Below are positions 11,642 through 19,945 of a stretch of 64,000 bases of DNA, piece by piece. Below the pieces are notes generated by a model, which saw nothing but the letters and a program-made list of their open reading frames with translations, ran no database searches and had not been told where the DNA came from. The position numbers were made by a program, and so were the translations under genes. The stretch is from Thauera sp. (GTDB lineage Bacteria; Pseudomonadota; Gammaproteobacteria; Burkholderiales; Rhodocyclaceae): positions 310,001 to 374,000 of the forward strand of contig JACKMB010000003.1 of NCBI GenBank assembly GCA_024235615.1, given 5' to 3'. Within the stretch, counting starts at the first letter, position 1. Every line of letters starts with the position of its first letter.

Positions 11642-11691
11642 GCCGGCCGTCGAGCGCGCGCCAACCCTGCCCACTCGTGTCGCCGCGGGGC

Positions 11692-11724
11692 AAAAACAAA
11701 AAAGCCGCTCCGAAGAGCGGCTTT
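11692..11724 (-). terminator. Intrinsic terminator of tRNA-Leu copy 1
   Basis: Read on the minus strand, a stem AAGCCGCTC / GAGCGGCTT with a TTCG tetraloop (11702-11723) is followed by a run of T residues. It lies 11 bases after the CCA end of the tRNA gene. The same structure follows the second tRNA-Leu gene. Confidence 0.9.
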
Positions 11725-11734
11725 CCTGTGAAAC

Positions 11735-11819
<85 letters not shown>

Positions 11820-11829
11820 AGGGACGCGC

Positions 11830-11857
11830 ATAATAGCAAACGCTTTCACTATCGCAA
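11830..11857 (-). promoter_or_regulatory. Sigma-70 promoter of tRNA-Leu copy 1
   Basis: On the minus strand a -35 element TTGCGA (11857-11852) and a -10 element TATTAT (11835-11830) are separated by 16 bases. The -10 lies ten bases upstream of the tRNA 5' end. The sequence between -10 and the gene is GC-rich (GCGCGTCCC), as in stringently controlled stable-RNA promoters. Confidence 0.7.
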
Positions 11858-11913
11858 AGGCTTTTTTGCATCGCGTGGCTCAACCTGCACACGTCGTTCC
11901 CGTTCGGAGTTCA

Positions 11914-11993
11914 TTCGCGCCTGCCGGCGCTCCTACAGGGGATTGCCTCGCAGCCCTCGCCGGCCGTCCTGTAGGAGCGGCGGCAGCCGCGAA
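11914..11993. repeat. REPIN-like inverted pair, copy 2
   Basis: A reverse element with stem GGCGC/GCGCC (11914-11937) and a forward element with stem GCGGC/GCCGC (11970-11993) face each other across about 32 bases. Each carries the GTAGGA head and GAA tail that mark the family. Together with copy 3 it fills the space between the two tRNA-Leu genes. No coding capacity is seen between 11858 and 12166 apart from these repeats. Confidence 0.85.
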
Positions 11994-12039
11994 CGGGCAG
12001 TCGAGCCCTCGCCAGCCGCATTCCTGCGCCCAAGCGCAA

Positions 12040-12119
12040 TTCGCGCCTGCCGGCGCTCCCACACGGAAACGCCTCGCAGGCCGCGCTGGCCGTCCTGTAG
12101 GTGCGGCGGCCGCCGCGAA
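12040..12119. repeat. REPIN-like inverted pair, copy 3
   Basis: This unit has the same architecture as copy 2, with reverse element 12040-12063 and forward element 12096-12119. Both heads carry substitutions (TCCCACA and TGTAGGTG). It sits directly before the terminator of the second tRNA-Leu gene. Confidence 0.8.
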
Positions 12120-12167
12120 TCGGCCGTCGAACGCGCGCCAGGCCATCCACCCGCGTGGCCGCGGCGC

Positions 12168-12201
12168 AAAAACAAAAAAAGCCGCTCCGAAGAGCGGCTT
12201 T
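12168..12201 (-). terminator. Intrinsic terminator of tRNA-Leu copy 2
   Basis: The minus strand has the same GCCGCTC / GAGCGGC hairpin with a TTCG loop and T run seen downstream of copy 1. Only the length of the T tract differs. It begins 11 bases after the tRNA CCA end. Confidence 0.9.
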
Positions 12202-12211
12202 CCTGTGAAAC

Positions 12212-12296
<85 letters not shown>

Positions 12297-12308
12297 AAGA
12301 AGACGCGC

Positions 12309-12336
12309 ATTATAAGCACGAAAAGAAGATTGTCAA
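12309..12336 (-). promoter_or_regulatory. Consensus sigma-70 promoter of tRNA-Leu copy 2, overlapping rnr start
   Basis: On the minus strand the -35 is a perfect TTGACA (12336-12331) and the -10 a perfect TATAAT (12314-12309), separated by 16 bases. A GC-rich GCGCG discriminator follows. The first base of the -35 box is the A of the divergent rnr ATG at 12336-12338, so the promoter fills the whole rnr leader. Confidence 0.9.
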
Positions 12337-15300
12337 TGACTCGCAAAACGAAAAAAACCGATCAGCCCCGCTCCGGCGCATCCTCCCGCAAGACGCAGGC
12401 GGCCGCGCAACAGGACGCCCCGCGCGCCACCTCGGCGGGCCGCAAGGCCGGGCGCGGCGCGCCTTCCGCCCCTGCCGCACCTGACGCCCGCAGCACCGTC
12501 GCGAGCTCCCAATCCGCCGCCCACCACGCCGGCTCGCCCGTGCGCGGCGCCGGTCGCAGCCGGGCCGCGCGCAAGGCGGGCGCAGCGCAGGCCAGCGCCG
12601 TGCGTCTCGCCGACCCCTTCTACGAGCGCGAGACCCAGCAATACGACAACCCGCTGCCGAGCCGCGAGTACGTGCTGCAGCTTCTCGCCGAGCGCGGCGT
12701 GCCGATGCCTTTCTCCGAGCTCGCCGCTGCGCTCGACATCGCGCCGCACGAGCTCGACTTCTTCGACCGCCGCCTGCGCGCCATGGAGCGCGACGGCCAG
12801 GTCGTGCGCAACCGCCGCGACGCCTACCTGTTGCCGGCCAAGGCCGACCTGATCAAGGGACGTGTCGAGGGTCATCCCGACGGCTTCGGCTTCCTGCGCC
12901 GCGACGACGGCGAGCCCGACGTCTTCCTCGGCCCCAAGGAGATGCGCGAGGTACTGCACGGCGACCGCGTCATGGTGCGCATCTCCGGCACCGACCGCCG
13001 CGGCCGCCCCGAGGGCAAGCTGGTCGAGGTGCTCGAGCGCGCCAACACCCGTGTCGTCGGCCGCATCATCAACGAGCACGGCGTGATGATCGTCGTCCCC
13101 GAGAACCGTCGCCTGGCGCAGGACATCCTGGTCGCCCCGGGCGGACGCAAGAAGCCCGAGCCGGGCCAGATCGTTACCGTCGAGCTGGTCGAGCAGCCCA
13201 CCAAGTTCGCCCAGCCGATCGGCCGCATCGTCGAGGTGCTCGGCAACTATGCCGACCCCGGCATGGAGATCGAGATCGCGCTGCGCAAGCACGACCTGCC
13301 CTTCGAGTTCTCGCCCGAGGCCAAGGCGCAGACGCGCAAGCTGCCCGAAGCGGTGCGCAAGAAGGACTGGGCCGGGCGTGAGGACCTCACCAAGCTGCCG
13401 CTCGTCACCATCGACGGGGAGACCGCCAAGGACTTCGACGACGCGGTGTATTGCGAGCGCCAGGGCAAGGGCTACCGCCTGATCGTCGCCATCGCCGACG
13501 TCTCGCACTATGTCGACGCCGCCAGCGCGCTCGACAAGGACGCCTTCGACCGCGGCAACTCGGTGTACTTCCCGCGCCGCGTCATCCCGATGCTGCCCGA
13601 GAAGCTCTCCAACGGCCTGTGCTCGCTCAACCCGCAGGTCGAGCGCCTTTCCATGGTGGCCGACATGGCGATCTCGGCCACCGGCGAGATCAAGAACTAC
13701 CGCTTCTACCCCGCGGTGATCTGGTCGCACGCGCGCCTGACCTACACCAAGGTCGCGGCGGCGCTGTACGAGAACGATGCGGCGACCCGGGCCGAACTCG
13801 CGCCCCTGCTGCCCCACCTCGAGAACCTCGACAAGCTCTTCCGCGTGCTGCTGAAGGCGCGTGCCAAGCGCGGCGCGATCGACTTCGAGACCACCGAAAC
13901 CCGCATGATCTTCGACGACAACGGCAAGATCGCGCAGATCGTGCCCGAGGTGCGCAACGACGCCCACCGCCTCATCGAGGAGTGCATGCTCGCCGCCAAC
14001 GTGTGCGCATCCGACTTTCTCGCCAGCCGCGAGCATCCGGCGCTGTACCGCATCCACGACTCGCCTTCCGAGGACAAGCTCGCCAAGCTGCGCGAGTTCC
14101 TCAAGGAGTTCGGCCTGGGGCTCGGCGGTGGCGACGAGCCGCGCGCGAGCGACTTCGCCAAGCTGCTCGAGCAGGTCAAGGACCGCCCCGACGCCCAGTT
14201 GCTGCAGACGGTGATGCTGCGCTCGCTGAAGCAGGCGATGTACAGCCCGGACAACGTCGGCCACTTCGGCCTCGCCTACGAGTCCTACACCCACTTCACC
14301 TCGCCGATCCGGCGCTACCCCGACCTGCTGATCCACCGCGGCATCAAGGCCGCGCTCGGCGGCGAGCAATACCGCCCCGGCGACTGGGAGCAGATCGGCC
14401 TGCACTGCTCGATGACCGAGCGCCGCGCCGACGACGCCACCCGCGACGTGGTCGCCTTCCTCAAGTGCTACTTCATGCAGGACCGCGTCGGCGAGGAGTT
14501 CACCGGCAGCGTTTCGGCAGTGGTGCCCTTCGGCCTCTTCGTCGCGCTCGACGACATCTTCATCGAAGGGCTGCTGCACATCTCGGATCTCGGCAGCGAC
14601 TACTTCCACTATGACGAGACGCGTCATGCGCTCATGGGCGAGCGCACCGGCAAGCAGTTCCGCCTCTCCGACCGCGTCAAGGTGCAGCTCGTGCGGGTCG
14701 ACATGGCGACCAACAAGATCGACTTCCGCCTCATCGAGGGGCCGCTGCCGGTCGAGGCCAAGACTCCGGCGAAGGTTGCGGAAGCCGCGGCTGTGGAGGC
14801 CGTTCCCGCCGAAGGCAGGAAGGCGCGCAAGCCGCGCAGCCGGAAGGGCGGGGTGGAAGAGCGCGGCGTGGCCCTGCCTGTGCCGGTGGTCGAGGCCGTG
14901 CCGGCCGCCCCGGAGCCCGCCGCGCCCAAGTCGCGCAGCAAGCGGGCGAAGAAAGCAGCCGCCGAAGTGGTCGTCGAGCCCGCCGCCGCGCCGGTGGTCG
15001 AGGCCGCGCCCGCCGCCCCGGAGCCCGCCGCGCCCAAGTCGCGCAGCAAGCGTGCGAAGAAAGCAGCCGCCGGAGCGGTCGTCGAGCCCGTCGCCGCGCC
15101 GGTGGTCGAGCCCGCACCCGCCGCCCCGGAGCCCACCGCACCCAAGTCGCGCGCCAGGCGTGCGAAGAAGGCCGCCGCCGAAGCGGCCGTCGAGCCCGTC
15201 GCCACGCCGGTGGTCGAGGCCGCGCCCGCCGCCCCGGAGCCCGCCGCGCCCGAATCGCGCGCCAAGCGTGTGAAGAAGGCCACCGCAAGCCCCGCGGTCG

Positions 15301-15404
15301 AAACCCCCGCCGCGCCCGCCGCCGAAGCGCTAGAATCCGCGCCCCCGGCCCCGGCCCGACGTGCCGGCCGCAAGACCACTACAAAGGGCTCCGACCGTGG
15401 CTAA
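12336..15404 (+). CDS. rnr: Ribonuclease R with long repetitive basic tail
   Basis: RNase R is a processive 3'-5' exoribonuclease that degrades structured RNA and supports rRNA and tmRNA quality control. The order is a basic, low-complexity N-terminus (1-85), a winged-helix region, cold-shock domains, the RNB catalytic domain with DFDDA at 366-370 and HFTSPIRRYPDLLIHR near 650, an S1 domain at about 719-803, and a tail of more than 200 residues. At 1022 residues it is well above the roughly 810 of the E. coli enzyme. The excess is mainly the tail, which contains nearly four 36-residue repeats rich in Ala, Pro, Lys and Arg. The ATG at 12336 follows AGAAGA and overlaps the divergent tRNA promoter. 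Confidence 0.96.
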   Translation: MTRKTKKTDQPRSGASSRKTQAAAQQDAPRATSAGRKAGRGAPSAPAAPDARSTVASSQSAAHHAGSPVRGAGRSRAARKAGAAQASAVRLADPFYERETQQYDNPLPSREYVLQLLAERGVPMPFSELAAALDIAPHELDFFDRRLRAMERDGQVVRNRRDAYLLPAKADLIKGRVEGHPDGFGFLRRDDGEPDVFLGPKEMREVLHGDRVMVRISGTDRRGRPEGKLVEVLERANTRVVGRIINEHGVMIVVPENRRLAQDILVAPGGRKKPEPGQIVTVELVEQPTKFAQPIGRIVEVLGNYADPGMEIEIALRKHDLPFEFSPEAKAQTRKLPEAVRKKDWAGREDLTKLPLVTIDGETAKDFDDAVYCERQGKGYRLIVAIADVSHYVDAASALDKDAFDRGNSVYFPRRVIPMLPEKLSNGLCSLNPQVERLSMVADMAISATGEIKNYRFYPAVIWSHARLTYTKVAAALYENDAATRAELAPLLPHLENLDKLFRVLLKARAKRGAIDFETTETRMIFDDNGKIAQIVPEVRNDAHRLIEECMLAANVCASDFLASREHPALYRIHDSPSEDKLAKLREFLKEFGLGLGGGDEPRASDFAKLLEQVKDRPDAQLLQTVMLRSLKQAMYSPDNVGHFGLAYESYTHFTSPIRRYPDLLIHRGIKAALGGEQYRPGDWEQIGLHCSMTERRADDATRDVVAFLKCYFMQDRVGEEFTGSVSAVVPFGLFVALDDIFIEGLLHISDLGSDYFHYDETRHALMGERTGKQFRLSDRVKVQLVRVDMATNKIDFRLIEGPLPVEAKTPAKVAEAAAVEAVPAEGRKARKPRSRKGGVEERGVALPVPVVEAVPAAPEPAAPKSRSKRAKKAAAEVVVEPAAAPVVEAAPAAPEPAAPKSRSKRAKKAAAGAVVEPVAAPVVEPAPAAPEPTAPKSRARRAKKAAAEAAVEPVATPVVEAAPAAPEPAAPESRAKRVKKATASPAVETPAAPAAEALESAPPAPARRAGRKTTTKGSDRG
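14883..15300 (+). repeat. 108-bp tandem repeat inside rnr
   Basis: Nearly four in-frame copies of a 108-bp unit begin at about 14883, 14991, 15099 and 15207. Each encodes 36 residues of the pattern PVVEAAPAAPEPAAPKSR followed by SKRAKKAAAE-type basic residues. The copies differ by a few substitutions. They encode most of the RNase R C-terminal tail (residues about 850-990). Confidence 0.9.
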
Positions 15405-16152
15405 AGCACCTGAAAACACGCCCACCCGGCTGATCTACGGCTTCCACGCCGTCTCCGCCAAGCTGCGCCACGTGCCCGACGCGGTGCTCGAGATCTTTCT
15501 CACCGCCGACCGCAAGGACGCGCGCGTGCGCAAGTTCCTCGCCCAGGCCGAGACCGCCGGCGTGCGCATCACCCAGAGCGAGGGCGACAAGCTCGACGCC
15601 CTCGTCGGCACCCGCCGCCACCAGGGCGTGGTCGCCAAGGTCGATGCCACCCGGCGCGAGATCAAGCTCGCCGACGTCCTCGACAGCCTCGACGAGAACG
15701 CGCTCATCCTCGTGCTCGACGGCGTGCAGGACCCGCACAACCTCGGCGCCTGCCTGCGCGTCGCCGACGCCGCCGGCGCCCACGCCGTGGTCGCGCCCAA
15801 GGACCGCGCGGTGGGCCTCAACGCCACCGCCGTCAAGGTCGCCAGCGGCGCCGCCGACACCGTGCCCTACATCACCGTCACCAACCTCGCGCGCGCGCTG
15901 CGCGAGATGCAGGACGCCGGCGTGTGGGTCGTCGGCGCCGCCGGCGAGGCCGAGAAGACGCTCTACGAGGTCGACCAGAAGGTGCCCGTCGCCTGGGTTC
16001 TCGGCGCCGAAGGCGACGGCCTGCGCCGCCTCACCCGCGAGACCTGCGACGAGCTCGCGCGCATTCCCATGCACGGCAGCGTCGAGAGCCTCAACGTCTC
16101 GGTCGCCAGCGGCATCTGCCTCTTCGAGTCCCGCCGCCAGCGCAGCGCCTGA
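15397..16152 (+). CDS. rlmB: 23S rRNA (guanosine-2'-O-)-methyltransferase RlmB
   Basis: RlmB methylates the 2'-OH of G2251 in the peptidyl-transferase P loop of 23S rRNA. The protein has an N-terminal L30e-like substrate domain (about 12-85) and a SPOUT methyltransferase knot. The three SpoU motifs are visible: DGVQDPHNLGACLR (108-121), GAEGDGLRRL (203-212) and SLNVSVASGICLFE (231-244). The GTG start at 15397 overlaps the end of rnr by eight bases, has AAGGG at 15384-15388 and gives a product of 251 residues. rnr-rlmB is a conserved pair. Confidence 0.96.
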   Translation: MAKAPENTPTRLIYGFHAVSAKLRHVPDAVLEIFLTADRKDARVRKFLAQAETAGVRITQSEGDKLDALVGTRRHQGVVAKVDATRREIKLADVLDSLDENALILVLDGVQDPHNLGACLRVADAAGAHAVVAPKDRAVGLNATAVKVASGAADTVPYITVTNLARALREMQDAGVWVVGAAGEAEKTLYEVDQKVPVAWVLGAEGDGLRRLTRETCDELARIPMHGSVESLNVSVASGICLFESRRQRSA

Positions 16153-16254
16153 CCCGCGTGGCCGTATTCCGGCATGCACGGCGCAAGCCGCGAAGGCGGC
16201 GGTTCGGATAAGGAGGGGCGCCTGCAAACTGCCGCGGCGGCCGCCGCTCGCCCA

Positions 16255-16361
16255 TTCGCGCCTGCCGGCGCTCCTACATGAAGCGGCGCGCACCCGAGGC
16301 GTCCCGCCCCTCGCCGCCCCACACGACCCGCAGCCCCTGTAGGAGCGGCGGCAGCCGCGAA
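16255..16361. repeat. REPIN-like inverted pair with spacer, 3' of rlmB
   Basis: The 336-base gap between rlmB and the convergent response regulator holds this inverted pair: a reverse element at 16255-16278 (stem GGCGC/GCGCC) and a forward element at 16338-16361 (stem GCGGC/GCCGC). No gene or clear intrinsic terminator was seen in the gap. The repeats could help end transcription between the converging genes. Confidence 0.85.
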
Positions 16362-16413
16362 TTCGGCGGTGCAGAGCCGGCCGCCGGCGTGGTCGCGTGA
16401 CGGCGAGGCCGCG

Positions 16414-16437
16414 TTCGCGCCTGCCGGCGCTCTTACA
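16414..16437. repeat. Single REP-like element (reverse)
   Basis: A reverse copy with stem GGCGC/GCGCC and a slightly changed head (TCTTACA). The bases before and after it (GGTCGCGTGACGGCGAGGCC and TGAACCGGCGCG) recur around the element at 19667, so a longer block has been copied. Confidence 0.85.
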
Positions 16438-16488
16438 TGAACCGGCGCGGGGTGCGGGCTTCGGCAGGGGAGGGGGCGGTCTTCGGCG

Positions 16489-17217
16489 TCATGCCCACTC
16501 GACCTGCACCGAAAACAGATAGCCCGCGCCGTACACCGTCTTGATCAGGCGAGGGTTCTGCGGGTCGTCGTCGAGCTTGCGGCGCAGGCGGGAGATGCGG
16601 ACGTCGATGCTGCGGTCGAAGGGGTCGACGTCGCGCTCGCCGAGGAGCTGTTCGCGCGACAGGATCTTGTTGGGGCGGCGCAGCAGGGTGGCGAGGAGGC
16701 CGGCCTCGGCGGCCGAGAGCGAGACCTCGCGGCCGTCCGGTGCGACCAGGGCGTGGCGGTTGGCGTCGAAGGTCCACCCGGCGAAGCGGGCGGTGTTGCG
16801 TTCGCCCGCGGGTTCGGCGCTCGCGGCGCGCTGGTAGCGGCGCAGGATCGAACGCACGCGCGCGACCAGCTCGCGCGGTTCGAAGGGCTTGACGATGTAG
16901 TCGTCGGCACCGAGCTCCAGGCCCAGCACACGGTCGGTCACATCGTTGCGCCCGGTCAGGATCAGCACCGCGCACGGGCTGCCGTCCTGCAGCTCGCGCA
17001 CCACCTGCATGCCGTCCATGTCGGGCAGGCCGAGGTCCACGATGCAGAGGTCGGGCGCCACCTGGCGCGCGCGCTCGAGCAGCTGGCGGCCGGCGCGCAT
17101 CTGCTCGCAGCGGAAGCCGTATTCGCCCAGGCTCATGCAGATCAGGCGGGCGACCTCGGGATCGTCCTCGAGCACGAAGATGCGGGCCTGGGATGGGTCG
17201 GTGGGGCTCTGCGTCAT
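16489..17217 (-). CDS. OmpR-family two-component response regulator
   Basis: This 242-residue DNA-binding response regulator has a receiver domain with acidic pocket E17-D18-D19, phosphoacceptor D61 (IVDLGLPDMDG), T88 and conserved K110 (VKPF). A C-terminal winged-helix domain includes SLSAAEAGLLATLL and the RRKLDDDPQNPRLIKTVYGAGYLF recognition region in shortened form: the visible core is KTVYGAGYLF. Its ATG overlaps the stop of the upstream hybrid kinase by four bases (ATGA), so the two are translationally coupled and presumably cognate. The input signal and target genes are unknown. Confidence 0.94.
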   Translation of the reverse strand: MTQSPTDPSQARIFVLEDDPEVARLICMSLGEYGFRCEQMRAGRQLLERARQVAPDLCIVDLGLPDMDGMQVVRELQDGSPCAVLILTGRNDVTDRVLGLELGADDYIVKPFEPRELVARVRSILRRYQRAASAEPAGERNTARFAGWTFDANRHALVAPDGREVSLSAAEAGLLATLLRRPNKILSREQLLGERDVDPFDRSIDVRISRLRRKLDDDPQNPRLIKTVYGAGYLFSVQVEWA

Positions 17218-19385
17218 TGCGGGCGGGGCTCCGTGGTGGTGTTCGTGATAGGGGATTGCGGCTGTCCGTCCGCGGCCGGCGCAGTCGGGGACGCGGCTTC
17301 GACCCCGCCCGCCGCACCCGGTTCGGGACCGAGCAGGGTGGCGAGCGCCGCGGCGAGGGTCGCTTGGTCGAAGGGCTTGCGCAGCGTCGGCACGTCGGCG
17401 GGCAGTTCGTCGGTCGGCGTCGCTTCGCTGGCGTAGCCGGTCACCAGCAGGATCGGCAGCTGCGGCCGCAGCGCGCGCGCGCGCCGGGCGAGCTCGCGGC
17501 CGCCGATGCCGCCCGGCATCACGGTGTCGCTCACCAGCAGCGCGATGTCGTCGACATGCTGCAGCAGCCCGAGCGCCTCGACGCCGTCGGCGGCCTCGAT
17601 CACGGCGTGGCCGAGGCCGGTGAGCTGCATGCGCACCACCTTGCGCACCTCGGGCTCGTCCTCCACCAGCAGCACCGGACCGTCGAGCGCACGCGTGCCG
17701 GCCGTCGCGGTCGCGACGCGTTCGGGCGCGAGCACGGCCGCCGTCGCCGTGGGCAGCACGAAGCGCACGTGCGTGCCGCGCCCCGGCGTGCTGCGGATGC
17801 GGATGTTGCCGCCCGACTGGCGCACGAAGCCATACACCATCGACAGCCCCAGCCCGCTGCCGCTGCCGAAATCCTTGGTGGTGAAGAAGGGTTCGAACAC
17901 GCGCTGCAGCACGGCCGGCTCGATGCCCTTGCCGGTATCGCCGACATCGATCTGCACATATTCGCCAGGCGGCACCTCCACCACCGCGGCGAGGGCGTCG
18001 TCGAGCTCGCGGCGGCTCACCCCGATGGTCAGCTCGCCACCCTCCGGCATGGCGTCGCGGGCGTTGATCGCGAGGTTGAGGATGGCGTTCTCGAGCTGGT
18101 GCGGGTCGACCAGCGCGTGCACCGGCTCGCCGGGCAGGCGCAGGTGGATGCGGATCGTCTCGCCCAGGGTGCGCGCGAGCAGGTGGGTCATGTTATGCAC
18201 CAACACGCCAACCTCGACGGCAGTAGGGGCGAGCGGTTGCCGGCGCGAGAAGGTCAGCAGGCGGCGGATCAGCTCGGCGCCGCGCCGCGCCGCCTGCAGC
18301 GAGGGATCGACGAACTCCGCGCCCGGCCCGGCGCCGATGCGCTGCTGCAGCGCAGAAAGGTTGCCGATGATGATGGTGAGCAGGTTGTTGAAGTCGTGCG
18401 CCAAGCCGCCGGTGAGCTGGCCCACGGCCTCCATCTTCTGCGCCTGCACCAGCGCGGCCTGGCTCGCCTTCTGCTCGGTGATGTCGATCGACATCACGAA
18501 GAAACCCACCGTGCGGCCGTCGCCGTCGAGCTCGGGAACCACCACGCTGCGCGCATGCACCATGCGCCCGTCGGCCAGCGTGCGCGAATACTCGTAGCTC
18601 ACGCGCTCGCCCGCGCGCGCGCGCTCGAGATGGGGCTGGATCTGCGCGAAGGCCTCGGCGCCGAAGACCTCGCCGATGCTGCGCCCGATGATGGCGTCCT
18701 TGGCGAAGCCGAACCACTCGGCGTAGCCCTTGTTGGCGAAGCGGTAGATGTCGTCGCTGCCGACATAGGCGATCAGCGCCGGGATCGAGTCGATGATCAG
18801 CTGCAGGCGGTTCTCGCTGCGGCGCAGCGCGCCAGCGATGTCGTCGATCTCGAGGTTGGCCTGGGCCAGCCGGGCGTTGGCGGCCTCGAGTTCGGCGGTG
18901 CGCTCGCGCACGCGGTTCTCGAGTTGCGCGTTCTGCTCCTCGATGAGTTGCGCGGCGCGGCGCTGCTCGGTGATGTCGGTCCACAGCGACACGAAGCCCA
19001 GGTTGGGGATGGGCACGCCGCGCACCGCAAGGATGCGCCCGTTGGGGCGGGCACGCTCGACGTAGTGCGGCTGGAAGCTGCGCGCAGCCGCCACGCGCGC
19101 GCGCACCAGGGTGTCGATGTCGCCGGGGCCGTACTCGCCGCGCTCGGCGTTGAAACGGGCGAACTCCTCGAAGGGGGTGCCGACACGCACCATCGACTCG
19201 GGGAAGTCGAGCAGGCGCAGCATCGCCTTGTTCCAGGTGACCAGCTTGGGCGTCGCGTCGAACACCGCGATCGCCTGGTCGAGCAGGTCCAGCCCCGCGA
19301 GCAGCAGGTCGTAGCGCCGCCGCTGCTCGGGCGACAGCGCCGAATACGGGATGTTGCCGTCGTCGTTCTTCACCGTGCCGACCAA
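17214..19385 (-). CDS. PAS-domain hybrid sensor histidine kinase with receiver
   Basis: This 723-residue cytoplasmic kinase has no evident transmembrane segment. Domains in order are an N-terminal PAS region (about 30-140), a coiled coil (about 142-192), a second PAS (about 193-305), a HisKA domain with phosphorylatable H330 in GGLAHDFNNLL, and an ATPase domain with the N box around N437, DTGKG (483-487) and GSGLGL (509-514). It ends in a receiver with acidic D576, D620 as phosphoacceptor and K670. The TTG start is supported by GGAGG about eight bases upstream. It is co-transcribed with the overlapping OmpR-type regulator, giving a probable His-Asp relay from an intracellular cue. Confidence 0.92.
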   Translation of the reverse strand: MVGTVKNDDGNIPYSALSPEQRRRYDLLLAGLDLLDQAIAVFDATPKLVTWNKAMLRLLDFPESMVRVGTPFEEFARFNAERGEYGPGDIDTLVRARVAAARSFQPHYVERARPNGRILAVRGVPIPNLGFVSLWTDITEQRRAAQLIEEQNAQLENRVRERTAELEAANARLAQANLEIDDIAGALRRSENRLQLIIDSIPALIAYVGSDDIYRFANKGYAEWFGFAKDAIIGRSIGEVFGAEAFAQIQPHLERARAGERVSYEYSRTLADGRMVHARSVVVPELDGDGRTVGFFVMSIDITEQKASQAALVQAQKMEAVGQLTGGLAHDFNNLLTIIIGNLSALQQRIGAGPGAEFVDPSLQAARRGAELIRRLLTFSRRQPLAPTAVEVGVLVHNMTHLLARTLGETIRIHLRLPGEPVHALVDPHQLENAILNLAINARDAMPEGGELTIGVSRRELDDALAAVVEVPPGEYVQIDVGDTGKGIEPAVLQRVFEPFFTTKDFGSGSGLGLSMVYGFVRQSGGNIRIRSTPGRGTHVRFVLPTATAAVLAPERVATATAGTRALDGPVLLVEDEPEVRKVVRMQLTGLGHAVIEAADGVEALGLLQHVDDIALLVSDTVMPGGIGGRELARRARALRPQLPILLVTGYASEATPTDELPADVPTLRKPFDQATLAAALATLLGPEPGAAGGVEAASPTAPAADGQPQSPITNTTTEPRPQ

Positions 19386-19541
19386 TCGATTCGCCTCCGT
19401 AGGGGATTACGGGCGATGGTTGCACAAAATGCACGGGCGGGGGCGTGGAGGTTTTGGGGGAAGGGGGGAGGTTGCTGCATCAGGATCTGACCATTGCTCA
19501 CATCCGCCGGTGGAGTTGCCGCCGTCTCACGCGCGCGTTGT

Positions 19542-19690
19542 CTTCGCGCCCTGCGGCGCTCGTGCAGAAGCGGTCGTGGCTGGATGCACCTGTAGGAGCA
19601 GCGGCCGCCGCGAATCTGGCGGTGCAGTGCTCTCAGCGGGCGTGGTCGCGTGACGGCGAGGCCGCGATCGCGCCTGCCGGCGCTCCTACA
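19542..19690. repeat. REP-like cluster 5' of the hybrid kinase
   Basis: Three elements lie here: a degenerate reverse copy (19542-19566), a forward copy with altered stem (19591-19614) and a reverse copy (19667-19690). The 560-base gap between the kinase and the AraC-type gene (19386-19945) contains only such repeats and the 41-bp duplication below. No coding sequence was recognised in it. Confidence 0.75.
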
Positions 19691-19741
19691 TGAACCGGCG
19701 CGCATTCGACGCGTTCCCGCCCCTGGACGCCCCCACGAACT

Positions 19742-19823
19742 GGCACCCCGGCGTTTCAGCTCCTCGACGCCCGATACGAACCGGCACCCCGGCGTTTCCG
19801 CTCCTCGACGCCCGGTACGAATC
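19742..19823. repeat. 41-bp tandem duplication
   Basis: Two adjacent 41-bp units starting at 19742 and 19783 share GGCACCCCGGCGTTTC, CTCCTCGACGCCC and TACGAA, with few differences. A related fragment (CCTGGACGCCC) precedes them. The unit lies between two REP-like blocks. Confidence 0.8.
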
Positions 19824-19832
19824 GCAGCCTCC

Positions 19833-19932
19833 TGTAGGAGCGGCGGCAGCCGCGAATCTGGCGGTGCAGCGCTCTCATTCGGCATAACCGCGCGATGACG
19901 AGGCCGCGTTCGCGCCTGCCGGCGCTCCTACA
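19833..19932. repeat. REPIN-like inverted pair, 100 bp
   Basis: A forward element with stem GCGGC/GCCGC (19833-19856) faces a reverse element with stem GGCGC/GCGCC (19909-19932). The spacer contains TCTGGCGGTGCAG and GAGGCCGCG, which recur in the block ending at 19690. The unit ends 14 bases from the stop of the AraC-type gene. Confidence 0.85.
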
Positions 19933-19945
19933 TGAACCGCCCCGG

